Shown here: in pieces, positions 1 to 6,474 of the stretch | How positions within the stretch are numbered: the stretch's first letter is position 1 | Layout: each line of letters opens with the position of its first letter | NCBI GenBank assembly: GCA_027322375.1 | Contig: DAHVRS010000245.1 | Location: 1 to 11,651 of the forward strand | Direction of reading: 5' to 3' | DNA: 11,651 nt | Source of the DNA: Brachybacterium sp. | Lineage (GTDB): Bacteria; Actinomycetota; Actinomycetes; Actinomycetales; Dermabacteraceae | The notes under the pieces: generated by a model | Database searches by the model: none | Told to the model about the DNA's origin: nothing | The model's input: the letters and a program-made list of their open reading frames with translations, nothing else | Position numbers and translations under genes: made by a program

Positions 1-435
1 GGCGCGGGCAAGACCACCTTCACCCAGGGCCTCGGCGCGGGGATGGACGTGCGCGGCCCCGTCGCCTCGCCCACCTTCGTCATCGAGCGCGTCCACCCCT
101 CGCTCTCCGACGGCCCGGACCTCGTCCACGTCGACGCCTACCGGCTCGGCGGGGGAGGGGACATCGACGACCTCGACCTCGAGGCGGACCTGGACCGCGC
201 CGTCACCGTCGTGGAATGGGGCCGTGACCGCGTGGAGCACCTCGTGGACTCCTACCTCCTCGTCGAGCTCGAGCGGCCCGACCAGGTCGAGGACTTCGAC
301 GATCCCGACGAGCCGCGCACCCTGCGCCTGAGCGGCCACGGCCCGCGCTGGGACGAGGCGGCCGCCGCGCAGCTGCGCGAGGCTCTTTCCGGCGCTGCCG
401 ATGCTGCCGATACTGCTGACCTCGAGGAGAACTGA
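1..435 (+). CDS. tsaE: TsaE, tRNA t6A biosynthesis ATPase (5' end cut by window edge)
   Basis: This is the C-terminal part of TsaE, the P-loop ATPase that works with TsaB and TsaD to make N6-threonylcarbamoyladenosine at position 37 of ANN-decoding tRNAs in the cytoplasm. The reading frame is open from base 1 and begins inside the Walker A loop (GAGKTTFTQGLG), so the true start and roughly the first 35-45 residues lie to the left. The internal ATG at base 43 is not the start because it falls after the P-loop. Downstream are SPTF, the HVDAYRL segment and VVEWGRD, which are family landmarks of TsaE. The C-terminal 40 residues are acidic and Ala-rich and probably unstructured. The TGA stop shares one base with the tsaB ATG, so the two genes are translationally coupled. 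Confidence 0.93.
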   Translation, partial: GAGKTTFTQGLGAGMDVRGPVASPTFVIERVHPSLSDGPDLVHVDAYRLGGGGDIDDLDLEADLDRAVTVVEWGRDRVEHLVDSYLLVELERPDQVEDFDDPDEPRTLRLSGHGPRWDEAAAAQLREALSGAADAADTADLEEN

Positions 436-1139
436 TGCTGCTGGGGATCGACACCTCCGGGGCCGTGAGCGTCGCCGTCGCTCGCCGCGAGCTGACCGGG
501 GACGAGGCGCCGCTCGAGGTGCTCGCCGTCCGCTCCGACACCCGCTCCCGCCACCACGACGAGGTGCTCCTGCCGCTCATCGAGCAGACCCTCGAGGAGG
601 CGGGCACCAGCCGCGCCGAGCTCACCGGCGTCGTCGCTGGCCGCGGCCCGGGCCCCTTCACGGGCCTGCGCGTGGGTCTCGTCTCCGCCCGCTCGATCGC
701 CGCGGTGCTCGACGTGCCGCTGCTCGGCGTCTGCTCCCTGGACGCGCTCGCCCACCAGGCACTCGCGACGGACGGTGGAGATGGCGAGGTGACCGTGGGG
801 GTCGCACTCGATGCACGCCGCCGCGAGGTCTACCACGCCCGCTACCGCCGCGCGGCCGACGGCACCACCGAGCGACTGTCCGAGCCCGCCGTTGCCGCCC
901 CCGCAGACGTCGCCGACGAGCTCACCGCCTGCGACCTGCTCGTCGGCTCCGGCACGACGCTCTACCCCGAGCTGCTGCCCGCGACCGCGGACCTCGCCCA
1001 TGTGGACGCCGGCCACCTGCTGCTGGTCGCCGCGGAGCTCACCGCCCGCGGCACCGACCTCAGCAGCACCGAGCCGATGTACCTGCGCGCGCCCGACGCC
1101 GCCAAGCCGACCGCGCGCAAGAGCGCCCTGGGCCGCTGA
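435..1139 (+). CDS. tsaB: TsaB, tRNA t6A biosynthesis scaffold protein
   Basis: TsaB is the inactive ASKHA-fold partner of TsaD and bridges it to TsaE in the t6A complex. The 234-residue product starts MLLGIDTSGAVSVAVA, the N-terminal ATPase-fold strand. It carries the DTRSRHHDEVLLPLI segment (residues 35-49) and the signature GRGPGPFTGLRVGL (69-82). The length fits the bacterial family (about 210-240). The ATG is preceded by GAGGAG at 424-429, five bases away, and overlaps the tsaE stop by one base. The gene ends one base before the rimI ATG. The order tsaE-tsaB-rimI is conserved in actinobacteria, which supports the call. Nothing in the sequence looks broken. Confidence 0.95.
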   Translation: MLLGIDTSGAVSVAVARRELTGDEAPLEVLAVRSDTRSRHHDEVLLPLIEQTLEEAGTSRAELTGVVAGRGPGPFTGLRVGLVSARSIAAVLDVPLLGVCSLDALAHQALATDGGDGEVTVGVALDARRREVYHARYRRAADGTTERLSEPAVAAPADVADELTACDLLVGSGTTLYPELLPATADLAHVDAGHLLLVAAELTARGTDLSSTEPMYLRAPDAAKPTARKSALGR

Positions 1140-1140
1140 G

Positions 1141-1662
1141 ATGACAGCGCCGGGGGAGGCAGGGCCGAGCTGGTCGCTGCGCCCCGCGACGCTCGAGGAC
1201 GTCGAGGCGATCGCTTTCGCCGAGCTCGAGCTGTTCCCCGACGAGGCCTGGAACGTCTTCCAGCTCGCCGAGGAGATCAGCCACCCCTCCCGCCGCTATG
1301 TCCTCGCCGTCGAGGACGGGGGAGAGGCTGAGCGAGCGGAGACTGGGCGCGAGGGCGCGCTTCTCGGCTACGCCGGGATCATGCTCGCTGGCGACACGGC
1401 GGACCTGCACACGATCGGCACCCGGCGCGAGGGGATCGGCATCGGCCGCGCGCTGCTCGCCTGGTGCGAGGAGCAGGCACGTGCCGGCGGGGCCGAGCGG
1501 ATGCTGCTCGAGGTGCGCGAGGACAACACCCGCGCCCGCGCCGTCTACACCGCCGCCGGCTACCGGGAGATCTCCCGCCGCCGCGGCTACTACCGCATCC
1601 GCGGACAGCGCATCGATGCCCTGGTGATGGAGCGCTCCCTGACCGAGCGTCCCGCTCCCTGA
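1141..1662 (+). CDS. rimI: RimI-type GNAT N-acetyltransferase (ribosomal protein bS18 N-terminal alanine)
   Basis: The 173-residue product is a GNAT acetyltransferase, most likely RimI, which transfers acetyl from acetyl-CoA to the N-terminal amine of ribosomal protein S18. The acetyl-CoA loop is seen as RREGIGIGRALL (residues 96-106). The C-terminal RimI block MLLEVREDNTRARAVYTAAG (121-140) is followed by RRGYYR and DALVM. Residues 58-73 form a charged insertion between two central strands. The ATG at 1141 lies one base after the tsaB stop (TGAGATG). Translation is therefore probably by re-initiation, and I see no strong Shine-Dalgarno. The longer open frame upstream lies within tsaB and is a shadow. 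The last residues and the stop lie in a 20-bp tandem duplication, so the C-terminal tail SLTERPAP may be a recent extension. Other GNAT substrates cannot be excluded. Confidence 0.88.
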   Translation: MTAPGEAGPSWSLRPATLEDVEAIAFAELELFPDEAWNVFQLAEEISHPSRRYVLAVEDGGEAERAETGREGALLGYAGIMLAGDTADLHTIGTRREGIGIGRALLAWCEEQARAGGAERMLLEVREDNTRARAVYTAAGYREISRRRGYYRIRGQRIDALVMERSLTERPAP

Positions 1663-1673
1663 CCGAGCGTCCC
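1634..1673. repeat. Two exact 20-bp tandem copies at the rimI 3' end
   Basis: Bases 1634-1653 and 1654-1673 are identical 20-mers, followed by a degraded third partial copy up to about base 1687. The unit is not a multiple of three, so the TGA inside copy one (1640-1642) is out of frame and the TGA in copy two (1660-1662) ends rimI. This looks like slippage or a small duplication at the end of the operon. Confidence 0.9.
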
Positions 1674-1787
1674 GTCCCCCTGACCGCTTCCACCGCACGA
1701 AGTTTCAAGCCCCCTGACTGACATCAGGCCATAGAGGACGTTGAGGTCACGCAGAGGGATTGAATGTTCGCGGTGGGCTGGGTGCCG

Positions 1788-1815
1788 GGAGCGCGCTGGG
1801 CGTCGTGAGCGCTCC
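1788..1815 (-). terminator. Possible folE terminator stem-loop
   Basis: A 7-bp perfect GC-rich stem (GGAGCGC at 1788-1794 with GCGCTCC at 1809-1815) has a 14-base loop and can be extended past one mismatch by two further pairs. It begins five bases after the folE stop codon on the minus strand and lies between convergent rimI and folE. There is no T-run, as is common in very GC-rich actinobacteria. A weaker 5-bp stem (CCTGA 1713-1717, TCAGG 1724-1728) lies nearer rimI. I see nothing else in the 157-base gap 1663-1819. Confidence 0.45.
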
Positions 1816-1819
1816 GGGG

Positions 1820-2407
1820 TCAGGCGCCGGCGCCCGCGAGGGCGAGGAACTCGGCGCGGGAACGGGGATCCTCGCGCAGCCCGCCCAGCAGCGAGGAGGT
1901 CACGGTGCTGGAGCCGGTGGCCTGCACGCCGCGCAGGGTCATGCAGGAGTGCTCGGCCCGCAGCACCACACCCACGGCCTTCGGGGCCAGCTGCTCCTGC
2001 AGCCACAGCGCCACCTGACGGGTCAGGCGCTCTTGGGTCTGGGGCCGGCAGGCGAAGTGCTCGACGATCCGGGCCAGCTTCGACAGGCCCAGGATCCGCT
2101 CCCCAGGCAGATAGGCGACGCAGGCCGTGCCCACGAAGGGCAGCAGATGGTGCTCGCACACGGAGCGGAAGGGGATGTCCCGGGCGAGGACGAGCTCGTC
2201 ATAGCCCTCGTCGTTCGGGAACGTGGTCGCGGTGAACTCCCGCGGGGTGAGCATCTCCGCCCACGCCCGGGCCATGCGGCCCGGGGTAGCACGGAGGTGC
2301 TCGGTGTCCAGGCCCACGCCGAGCGCCCGGAGGAAGTCGGCGGCTGCCTTCTCCGCAGCCTCCATGTCCCGCGTGGTGTCGTCGCCGAGATGGACGTCGG
2401 TGCTCAT
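1820..2407 (-). CDS. folE: GTP cyclohydrolase I (FolE, zinc type)
   Basis: FolE converts GTP to 7,8-dihydroneopterin triphosphate, the first step of folate (tetrahydropterin) synthesis, in the cytoplasm. The 195-residue product shows TPGRMARAWAEM (41-52), the catalytic/zinc block SVCEHHLLPF (82-91), GLSKLARIVEHFACRPQTQE (107-126) and AEHSCMTLRG (151-160). The expected zinc ligands are all present as Cys84, His87 and Cys155. Their spacing (3 and 71) equals that of E. coli Cys110, His113, Cys181, so this is the zinc-dependent type. The ATG overlaps the doxX stop as ATGA, with GGAGG ten bases upstream. The open frame continues upstream to 2794, but that part lies inside doxX and reads as shadow. 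The gene sits with doxX rather than with folP/folB/folK, which is unusual for a primary folate gene. It could be a second, condition-specific copy. Confidence 0.95.
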   Translation of the reverse strand: MSTDVHLGDDTTRDMEAAEKAAADFLRALGVGLDTEHLRATPGRMARAWAEMLTPREFTATTFPNDEGYDELVLARDIPFRSVCEHHLLPFVGTACVAYLPGERILGLSKLARIVEHFACRPQTQERLTRQVALWLQEQLAPKAVGVVLRAEHSCMTLRGVQATGSSTVTSSLLGGLREDPRSRAEFLALAGAGA

Positions 2408-2855
2408 CGGGCGTCGGCCTCCAGGGTGTGGCCGGTGTACTTCCGGGCGAGCAGGCCGAGCGCGACGGCGGCGATCAGCAGGCCCACGTCGCGCAGCGCG
2501 ACGTCGTAGAAGCCGGAGTAGGTGAGCAGGTTCAGGATGATGCCGGCGAGCCAGGCGGCGACCGCCCAGGCGGCCAGACGCGGCCGGATCGCGACGGCGA
2601 GGCCGGCGACGATCTCGATCACGCCGACGACATACATCGCGGTCTGCGCGGAGACGGGCAGGAGTGCCGCGACCCAGGGGCGAGGTAGCCGGGCCAGTCG
2701 GTGAGCAGGTTCGTGAACTTGTCCAGGCCCATGAGGAGGGGCAGGACCACGAAGCCGGCGCGCAGCACCCAGGAGGCGGAGAAGCCGGGGTCACGGCGGA
2801 GCTGATCCGTGAACGAGAGTGAGGAGGGGGTGGAGACGGGGGCCGAGGTGACCAT
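2404..2855 (-). pseudogene. DoxX-family membrane protein, interrupted by a one-base frameshift
   Basis: Two overlapping frames together encode one DoxX-like integral membrane protein of about 150 residues. The first half starts at the ATG at 2855, with AAGGAG at 2864-2869 eight bases upstream, and reads MVTSAPVSTPSS... through the first membrane segment (RAGFVVLPLLMGLDKFTNLL) to WPGYLAP. The second half continues WVAALLPVSAQTAMYVVGV in another frame, with membrane segments 2-4 and SGFYDVALRDVGLLIAAVAL, ending LEADAR. The break is at about 2676-2681, where one base seems missing beside GGGG on the plus strand (CCCC in the gene). In the starting frame translation would stop at 2619-2621. The stop of the second half overlaps the folE ATG by 4 bp. 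DoxX proteins are poorly defined small membrane proteins, some linked to redox or thiol stress. The shift may be a real mutation, a sequencing error in a homopolymer, or less likely programmed frameshifting. Confidence 0.85.
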
Positions 2856-2908
2856 GGGGAGAGCTCCTTCTAGAACCAATGGGATGCACTTTTAGAGCCC
2901 TCCTCGAG

Positions 2909-2922
2909 ACCCTATTTGTCAA
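2909..2922 (-). promoter_or_regulatory. Candidate doxX-folE promoter in the divergent spacer
   Basis: On the minus strand the 92-base spacer between doxX and the regulator holds a perfect TTGACA (2917-2922) and an overlapping-region TAGGGT (2909-2914). These are alternatives rather than a matched pair, because they are only two bases apart. TAGGGT fits the TANNNT -10 pattern seen elsewhere in the window and would give a leader of roughly 45 bases. The TTGACA would need a -10 near 2891-2900, where only a poor TCTAAA-like match at 20-base spacing is seen. The spacer is AT-richer than its surroundings. Confidence 0.35.
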
Positions 2923-2947
2923 GAAGCGTTGGTGTGAGAGTTGGAGC

Positions 2948-3616
2948 ATGACCTCACAGGCAGCACCGGAGGGCGATGGCCTGCAGGGCCTCAGCGCCCT
3001 CGCAGACCCTGCACGCCGCCGGCTGTACGACGCGGTCGCCGCACAGGACGAGCCCATGACCCGCGATGCGGCGGCGATCGAGGCGGGCATGACCCGCACC
3101 CTCGCGGCGTACCACCTCGACAAGCTCGTGGACGCGGGCCTGCTCGCGACCACCTACGCGCGACCGCCCGGCGTGGGCGGCCCCGGCGCGGGCCGGCCCG
3201 CCAAGCGGTACGAGCGCGTGCGGGAGGAATGGACCGTCTCCATCCCGCCGCGCGACTACGCCCTGCTCGCCGAGCTGCTCGCCACCGCGATCGACGACGA
3301 CGGCGGCGGGGCGCTCCAGCGTGCCCTCGAGCGCGCGGCGAGCATGGCCGGGCAGGCGATGGGGGAGGAGAGCGGCGAGCTGCTCTCTCTGCTCGTCGAG
3401 CGCGGCTATGAGCCCGCGGTCGATGAGGCGGGCGAGATCGTGCTGCGCAACTGCCCCTTCCACCGCCTCAGCCGCACCCACACCGAGCTCGTGTGCACGC
3501 TGAACCAGAACCTGCTGGGCAGCGCCCTGTCCTGCCGTGGCGAGGACCCGGCGCGCGCCGAGCTGTGCCCGCACGAGGGCCGCTGCTGCGTGGTGATCCG
3601 GGCGGGCGACGCCTGA
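2948..3616 (+). CDS. COG2345/ArsR-like winged-helix regulator with Cys-rich C-terminus (SufR-like)
   Basis: The 222-residue protein has an N-terminal winged helix-turn-helix (about residues 14-75: LADPARRRLYDAV, then MTRTLAAYHLDKLVDAGLL) and the wing GRPAKRYERV (82-91), typical of COG2345 regulators. The C-terminal third carries NCPFHRL, ELVCTL, ALSCRG, ELCPHEGRCCVV with Cys169, 183, 196, 207, 213 and 214. Intervals of 13, 12 and 16 residues between Cys169, 183, 196 and 213 resemble the four-cysteine Fe-S ligand set described for SufR, though not exactly. I infer a possible Fe-S or thiol redox sensor that controls itself and the divergent doxX-folE unit. The ATG at 2948 is chosen because the DNA-binding domain begins soon after it. 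An in-frame ATG at 2879 would add 23 residues and overlap the doxX leader. The ribosome-binding site is weak. Confidence 0.85.
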   Translation: MTSQAAPEGDGLQGLSALADPARRRLYDAVAAQDEPMTRDAAAIEAGMTRTLAAYHLDKLVDAGLLATTYARPPGVGGPGAGRPAKRYERVREEWTVSIPPRDYALLAELLATAIDDDGGGALQRALERAASMAGQAMGEESGELLSLLVERGYEPAVDEAGEIVLRNCPFHRLSRTHTELVCTLNQNLLGSALSCRGEDPARAELCPHEGRCCVVIRAGDA

Positions 3617-3634
3617 CCTCTCGCGCCTGCCGCC

Positions 3635-5347
3635 TCAGAGGTGGTGGCGGACCTTCTGGAAGAGGTCCGGGTAGCGGGCATCGAGCCGCGCCGTGGCGAT
3701 CTTCTGCCCCACCAGCATCGCCACCGCACCGGCGGCGAGGGCGAGGATGCCTGCGAGGACCGTGAGGGCGAGGCTGCCCACCGCCGCGCCCCAGATCCCC
3801 ACCCCGATCGCGGGCAGGAGCGGGATGACCATCGCGGTCATCGCGACCGCCATCGCGAGCATCGCGTTCGAGCTCGAGGCGGACTTGTCCTTCATCGGGT
3901 TCGTGCCCGGAGGGGAGCTCGGATAGGGCAGCAGCACCCCGACCACCATCGAGGTGCCCCAGCCGGTGGCCAGTGCGCCGACAGAGCCCATCACGGTCAT
4001 CGGCACCAGCCAGCCCCAGCCGTACAGCAGCGGCAGCACCGCCATGATCACGATCGTCGGCGGGGTCATGAGCAGGGCCATCGCCGCGATGCGTCCCAGC
4101 AGGTTCGCGCGGGCCGGGGCGTCGGCGACGATGTTCACCCAGCCGGCCGGGCCGTCGAAGCCGATCTCGTTGGCCAGGGTGATCCCGGACATCGAGCACA
4201 TGAACACGGCCATCCCCAGCATCATCGGCCGCGAATCGGGGAGCACGAAGCCCATCGCCACGAAGAACACGATGACCACGGGGTAGACGCCGAGCGCCGC
4301 GAGATAGCGGGTGTCGCGCCGCCAGTAGCGCAGGGCCCGGCCCATCGAGGCGCCGAAGGGGCCCGGGCGCACGAAGCGCGGCACGAGCGGGGAGACCTTC
4401 GCCGCGCCGGAGGAGGCGTCACCGTTGAGCGCCGAGGTGAGCGCGAGGGCGATCGAGCGCCGCCACCACCGCCACACGAGCACGAGGCTCGCCGCCCCGA
4501 TCAGGGCGCGCACGAGAGCAGTGAGCACGTTGCCCTCGGCGAGGTCCATCGGCACCGCGAACAGCGCCCCGAACGGGGTCCAGGCGAGGATCTCCGTGGC
4601 CTGGGGGAGCAGGTCGCGCACCGCGGAGTAGTCGAGGTCGCCGAGCTTCTGCATCGACAGGGAGAGCCCGTAGATCACCACGAGCATGACGATCATGCCG
4701 AGGATCCCGCCGAGCTCGCGGCCCTTGCGGCTCGAGGTGCGGGACGCGGAGTGCGCGAACCAGGCGCGCGGCAGCAGCAGGCAGAGGGCGTAGGCGGCGA
4801 GGTTCGCGGGCAGCAGCGCGAGCGCGCCGAGCACCACCCAGGCCGTTCCCTGCCCGAACATCACCAGCCACATCAGCTCGAAGACGGTCCCGATCCCGAT
4901 CGCGGCGAGGGTGAACAGGCTCGGCAGGCTCAGCGCCGCGGCGGCGAACATGCCCGGCTGGAGCTCGGCGGCGCGGCGCGGGTACAGTGCGAAGGCGCGC
5001 GGATCCAGAGTGTCGTCGACCCCGAAGGCGAGGACCGGGATGAGCAACCACACCAGCACCGTCAGGGCGCCGAGGCCGCGCAGGATCTGCGGGAACAGGT
5101 CCCCCTCCCCAGCCCACAGGGTGGTGCCGAGGAACGCGAAGACCAGCAGCACCAGGCCGCCGATCCCGTAGAGCGCCCCGATCGAGGTGCCGATGATCTT
5201 CCCGACGTTCTTGCGGTAGGACCGCTTCCACAGCGTCCACTTCAGCCGCAGCTGGAGGCGCAGCAGATCGCGCGCGGCGATCCGTCCGTGATGGACGTCC
5301 TGCGCCGCGGCGGTCTGGACATGCTCGGTGCTCAGGACTCCAACCAC
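3635..5347 (-). CDS. ABC-2 type exporter permease, multispanning
   Basis: A 570-residue integral membrane protein with about 12 predicted hydrophobic segments. Examples in order are KIIGTSIGALYGIGGLVLLV, GALTVLVWLLIPVLAFG, SLFTLAAIGIGTVFELMWLV, GGILGMIVMLVVIYGLSL, YPVVIVFFVAMGFVLP and ALLMTPPTIVIMAVLPLLYG, ending LDARYPDLFQKVRHHL. It has the layout of large actinobacterial ABC-2-like permeases paired with a separate ATPase; the substrate is unknown. I chose GTG at 5347 as start because AGGGGAG lies six bases upstream and the sequence before it, though open to 5485, is Arg-rich antisense-like shadow of the ATPase gene. This start overlaps the end of the ATPase gene by 16 bp, indicating translational coupling. 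The loop near residues 225-235 (SASRTSSRKGRELGG) is basic and probably cytoplasmic. The gene converges with the regulator with only 18 bases between the stops, and I see no clear terminator there. Confidence 0.85.
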   Translation of the reverse strand: MVGVLSTEHVQTAAAQDVHHGRIAARDLLRLQLRLKWTLWKRSYRKNVGKIIGTSIGALYGIGGLVLLVFAFLGTTLWAGEGDLFPQILRGLGALTVLVWLLIPVLAFGVDDTLDPRAFALYPRRAAELQPGMFAAAALSLPSLFTLAAIGIGTVFELMWLVMFGQGTAWVVLGALALLPANLAAYALCLLLPRAWFAHSASRTSSRKGRELGGILGMIVMLVVIYGLSLSMQKLGDLDYSAVRDLLPQATEILAWTPFGALFAVPMDLAEGNVLTALVRALIGAASLVLVWRWWRRSIALALTSALNGDASSGAAKVSPLVPRFVRPGPFGASMGRALRYWRRDTRYLAALGVYPVVIVFFVAMGFVLPDSRPMMLGMAVFMCSMSGITLANEIGFDGPAGWVNIVADAPARANLLGRIAAMALLMTPPTIVIMAVLPLLYGWGWLVPMTVMGSVGALATGWGTSMVVGVLLPYPSSPPGTNPMKDKSASSSNAMLAMAVAMTAMVIPLLPAIGVGIWGAAVGSLALTVLAGILALAAGAVAMLVGQKIATARLDARYPDLFQKVRHHL

Positions 5348-6288
5348 GACAGGCTCCCCTCTGCGACGTTCCCGCCGCCGACCAGGTCGATGAAGGTCTG
5401 GACGAGGCTTCCGCCGCGGCGCACCTCGTCGAGCGTGCCGTCGGCCATGAGCCGGCCCTCGGCGATGATCGCGACGTGGCTGCACAGCCCCTCGACGAGC
5501 TCCATCGCGTGGCTCGAGAGGACCACGGTGCCGCCGCCGTCCACATAGGCGGTGAGGATCGTGCGGATCACCTGGGCCGAGACCGGGTCCACCGCCTCGA
5601 GGGGCTCGTCGAGCACGAGCAGACGAGGCGCATGGAGGAGGGCGCTGGCCAACAGGATCTTCTTGGTCATCCCCGCGGAGTAGTCGACGACGAGCTTGCC
5701 GTCCTCCCCGTCGAGATCGAGCGCGGCCAGAAGCGAGGCCGAGCGCTCCTCGACCACGTCAGCCTCCATCCCGCGCAGCAGGCCCACATAGGTGAGCAGC
5801 TCGGGGCCGGTGAGCCGGTCGAAGGTGCGCAGCCCGTCGGCGAGCACGCCGAGGCGGGCCTTCGCGGTGTGGGGGTCCTGCCACATGTCCGCGCCGAGCA
5901 CGTGCGCGGTGCCCGCGTCGGGGCGCAGCAGGCCCGTCGCCATGGAGAGCGTGGTGGTCTTGCCCGCACCGTTGGGGCCGACGATCCCGTAGAAGGAGCC
6001 GCGCGGCACGTCCAGCGAGATCCCGTGGACCACCTCGGTGCGGTCGAAGGACTTGCGCAGCCCGCGGATCGACAGGGCGGTGTTCTCCGGGACTGCGGCA
6101 TCGTGCGCGACGGGGGCGGCGACGCCGGTGACCGGCGCGGGCGCGGCAGCATCGGGCGCGAGCGCAGTGGGGCCGACGGGCGCCTGCGGCGCAGTGTGGT
6201 CGGGCGCCTGCATGGTGGGGCCGACGGGGGCTTCGGGTGCTGCGCCGTCGGGCCGGGGGAGAGGGGCGGCTGGCTGGTCGCTGTGCAT
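5332..6288 (-). CDS. ABC transporter ATP-binding protein with Pro/Ala-rich N-terminal extension
   Basis: The 318-residue protein powers the permease encoded just downstream. The ABC domain starts near residue 70 (ALSIRGLRKSFDRTEVVHGI). It has Walker A GPNGAGKT (104-111), signature YSAGM (203-207, the ABC-2 exporter variant of LSGGQ), Walker B LLVLDEP (223-229), D-loop EAVDP and switch His260 (SSHAME). The usual Q-loop glutamine is not evident: the equivalent stretch reads LGVLADGLRTFDRL. Residues 1-66 are an unusual Pro/Ala-rich extension with a 16-residue repeat (APEAPVGPT... and APQAPVGPT...). No Shine-Dalgarno precedes the ATG at 6288, but TAGCGT lies exactly six bases upstream, so a leaderless transcript is likely. 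If that is wrong, the ATG at 6213 or a later start could apply. The transported substrate cannot be told from sequence. Confidence 0.9.
   Translation of the reverse strand: MHSDQPAAPLPRPDGAAPEAPVGPTMQAPDHTAPQAPVGPTALAPDAAAPAPVTGVAAPVAHDAAVPENTALSIRGLRKSFDRTEVVHGISLDVPRGSFYGIVGPNGAGKTTTLSMATGLLRPDAGTAHVLGADMWQDPHTAKARLGVLADGLRTFDRLTGPELLTYVGLLRGMEADVVEERSASLLAALDLDGEDGKLVVDYSAGMTKKILLASALLHAPRLLVLDEPLEAVDPVSAQVIRTILTAYVDGGGTVVLSSHAMELVEGLCSHVAIIAEGRLMADGTLDEVRRGGSLVQTFIDLVGGGNVAEGSLSWLES
6167..6228 (-). repeat. 48-bp-period internal repeat in the ATPase N-terminal extension
   Basis: The 14-mer GTGGGGCCGACGGG occurs at 6167-6180 and again at 6215-6228, a spacing of 48 bp (16 codons). Together with flanking sequence it encodes two copies of AP(E/Q)APVGPT followed by a short linker ending APD. 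It looks like a small in-frame duplication in a disordered region. Confidence 0.8.
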
Positions 6289-6294
6289 GCGTTC

Positions 6295-6300
6295 ACGCTA
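6295..6300 (-). promoter_or_regulatory. -10 element for a leaderless ABC ATPase transcript
   Basis: Minus-strand TAGCGT is followed by six bases and then the ATG at 6288. In actinobacteria a TANNNT hexamer six to seven bases before a start codon is the usual arrangement for leaderless mRNA. No -35 match is visible, which is also common in this phylum. The lack of any Shine-Dalgarno agrees with this reading. Confidence 0.5.
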
Positions 6301-6431
6301 CTGCCGGGCCCCGCGCGCGTCTCCCGCCGCTCGGTGCGGAGGGGGACCGACCTTCGTCGACAATGTCCGCTCCCGCTCATCCAGCACGTCAGTCGTCAGT
6401 TCCTGGTCACAAAGCGCACGGGACGCACGTC

Positions 6432-6437
6432 TAGGAT
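6432..6437 (+). promoter_or_regulatory. -10 element upstream of the AI-2E family gene
   Basis: TAGGAT at 6432-6437 would start transcription near 6443-6445, giving a leader of about 30 bases that contains a GAGCG/CGCTC stem (6445-6449 with 6454-6458) and then the strong Shine-Dalgarno GGAAGGAG (6463-6470). The -35 region (around ACAAAG, 6409-6414) is a poor match. The rest of the 186-base divergent spacer 6289-6474 shows no other structure I can support. Confidence 0.45.
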
Positions 6438-6474
6438 GCACCGAGAGCGAACCCGCTCGGACGGAAGGAGCCCC

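Noticed and set aside
1741..1775. Segment ending GGGATTGAATG near 1758-1768 that resembles the end of some CRISPR repeats
   Set aside because: It occurs once, with no second copy or regular spacing, and no cas gene is present.
2903..2908. CTCGAG palindrome in the divergent spacer as an operator
   Set aside because: The symmetry does not extend beyond six bases, which is expected by chance in such DNA.
2875..2933. ACCAA at 2875-2879 and TTGGT at 2929-2933 as a possible operator pair of the SufR-like regulator
   Set aside because: The half-sites are only five bases and are separated by 49 bases. This is too weak to call without comparison to relatives.
3641..5548. 635-residue plus-strand open frame antisense to the permease
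   Set aside because: The product is a His/Arg/Glu/Gln-rich string without domains, as expected opposite a Leu/Val/Ala-rich membrane protein in GC-rich DNA.
5476..6474. Very long plus-strand open frame running antisense to the ABC ATPase into the AI-2E gene
   Set aside because: It is the high-GC mirror of the ATPase codons, with a composition rich in Gly, Arg and His and no family motif. The AI-2E protein clearly begins at 6475 after a strong Shine-Dalgarno.
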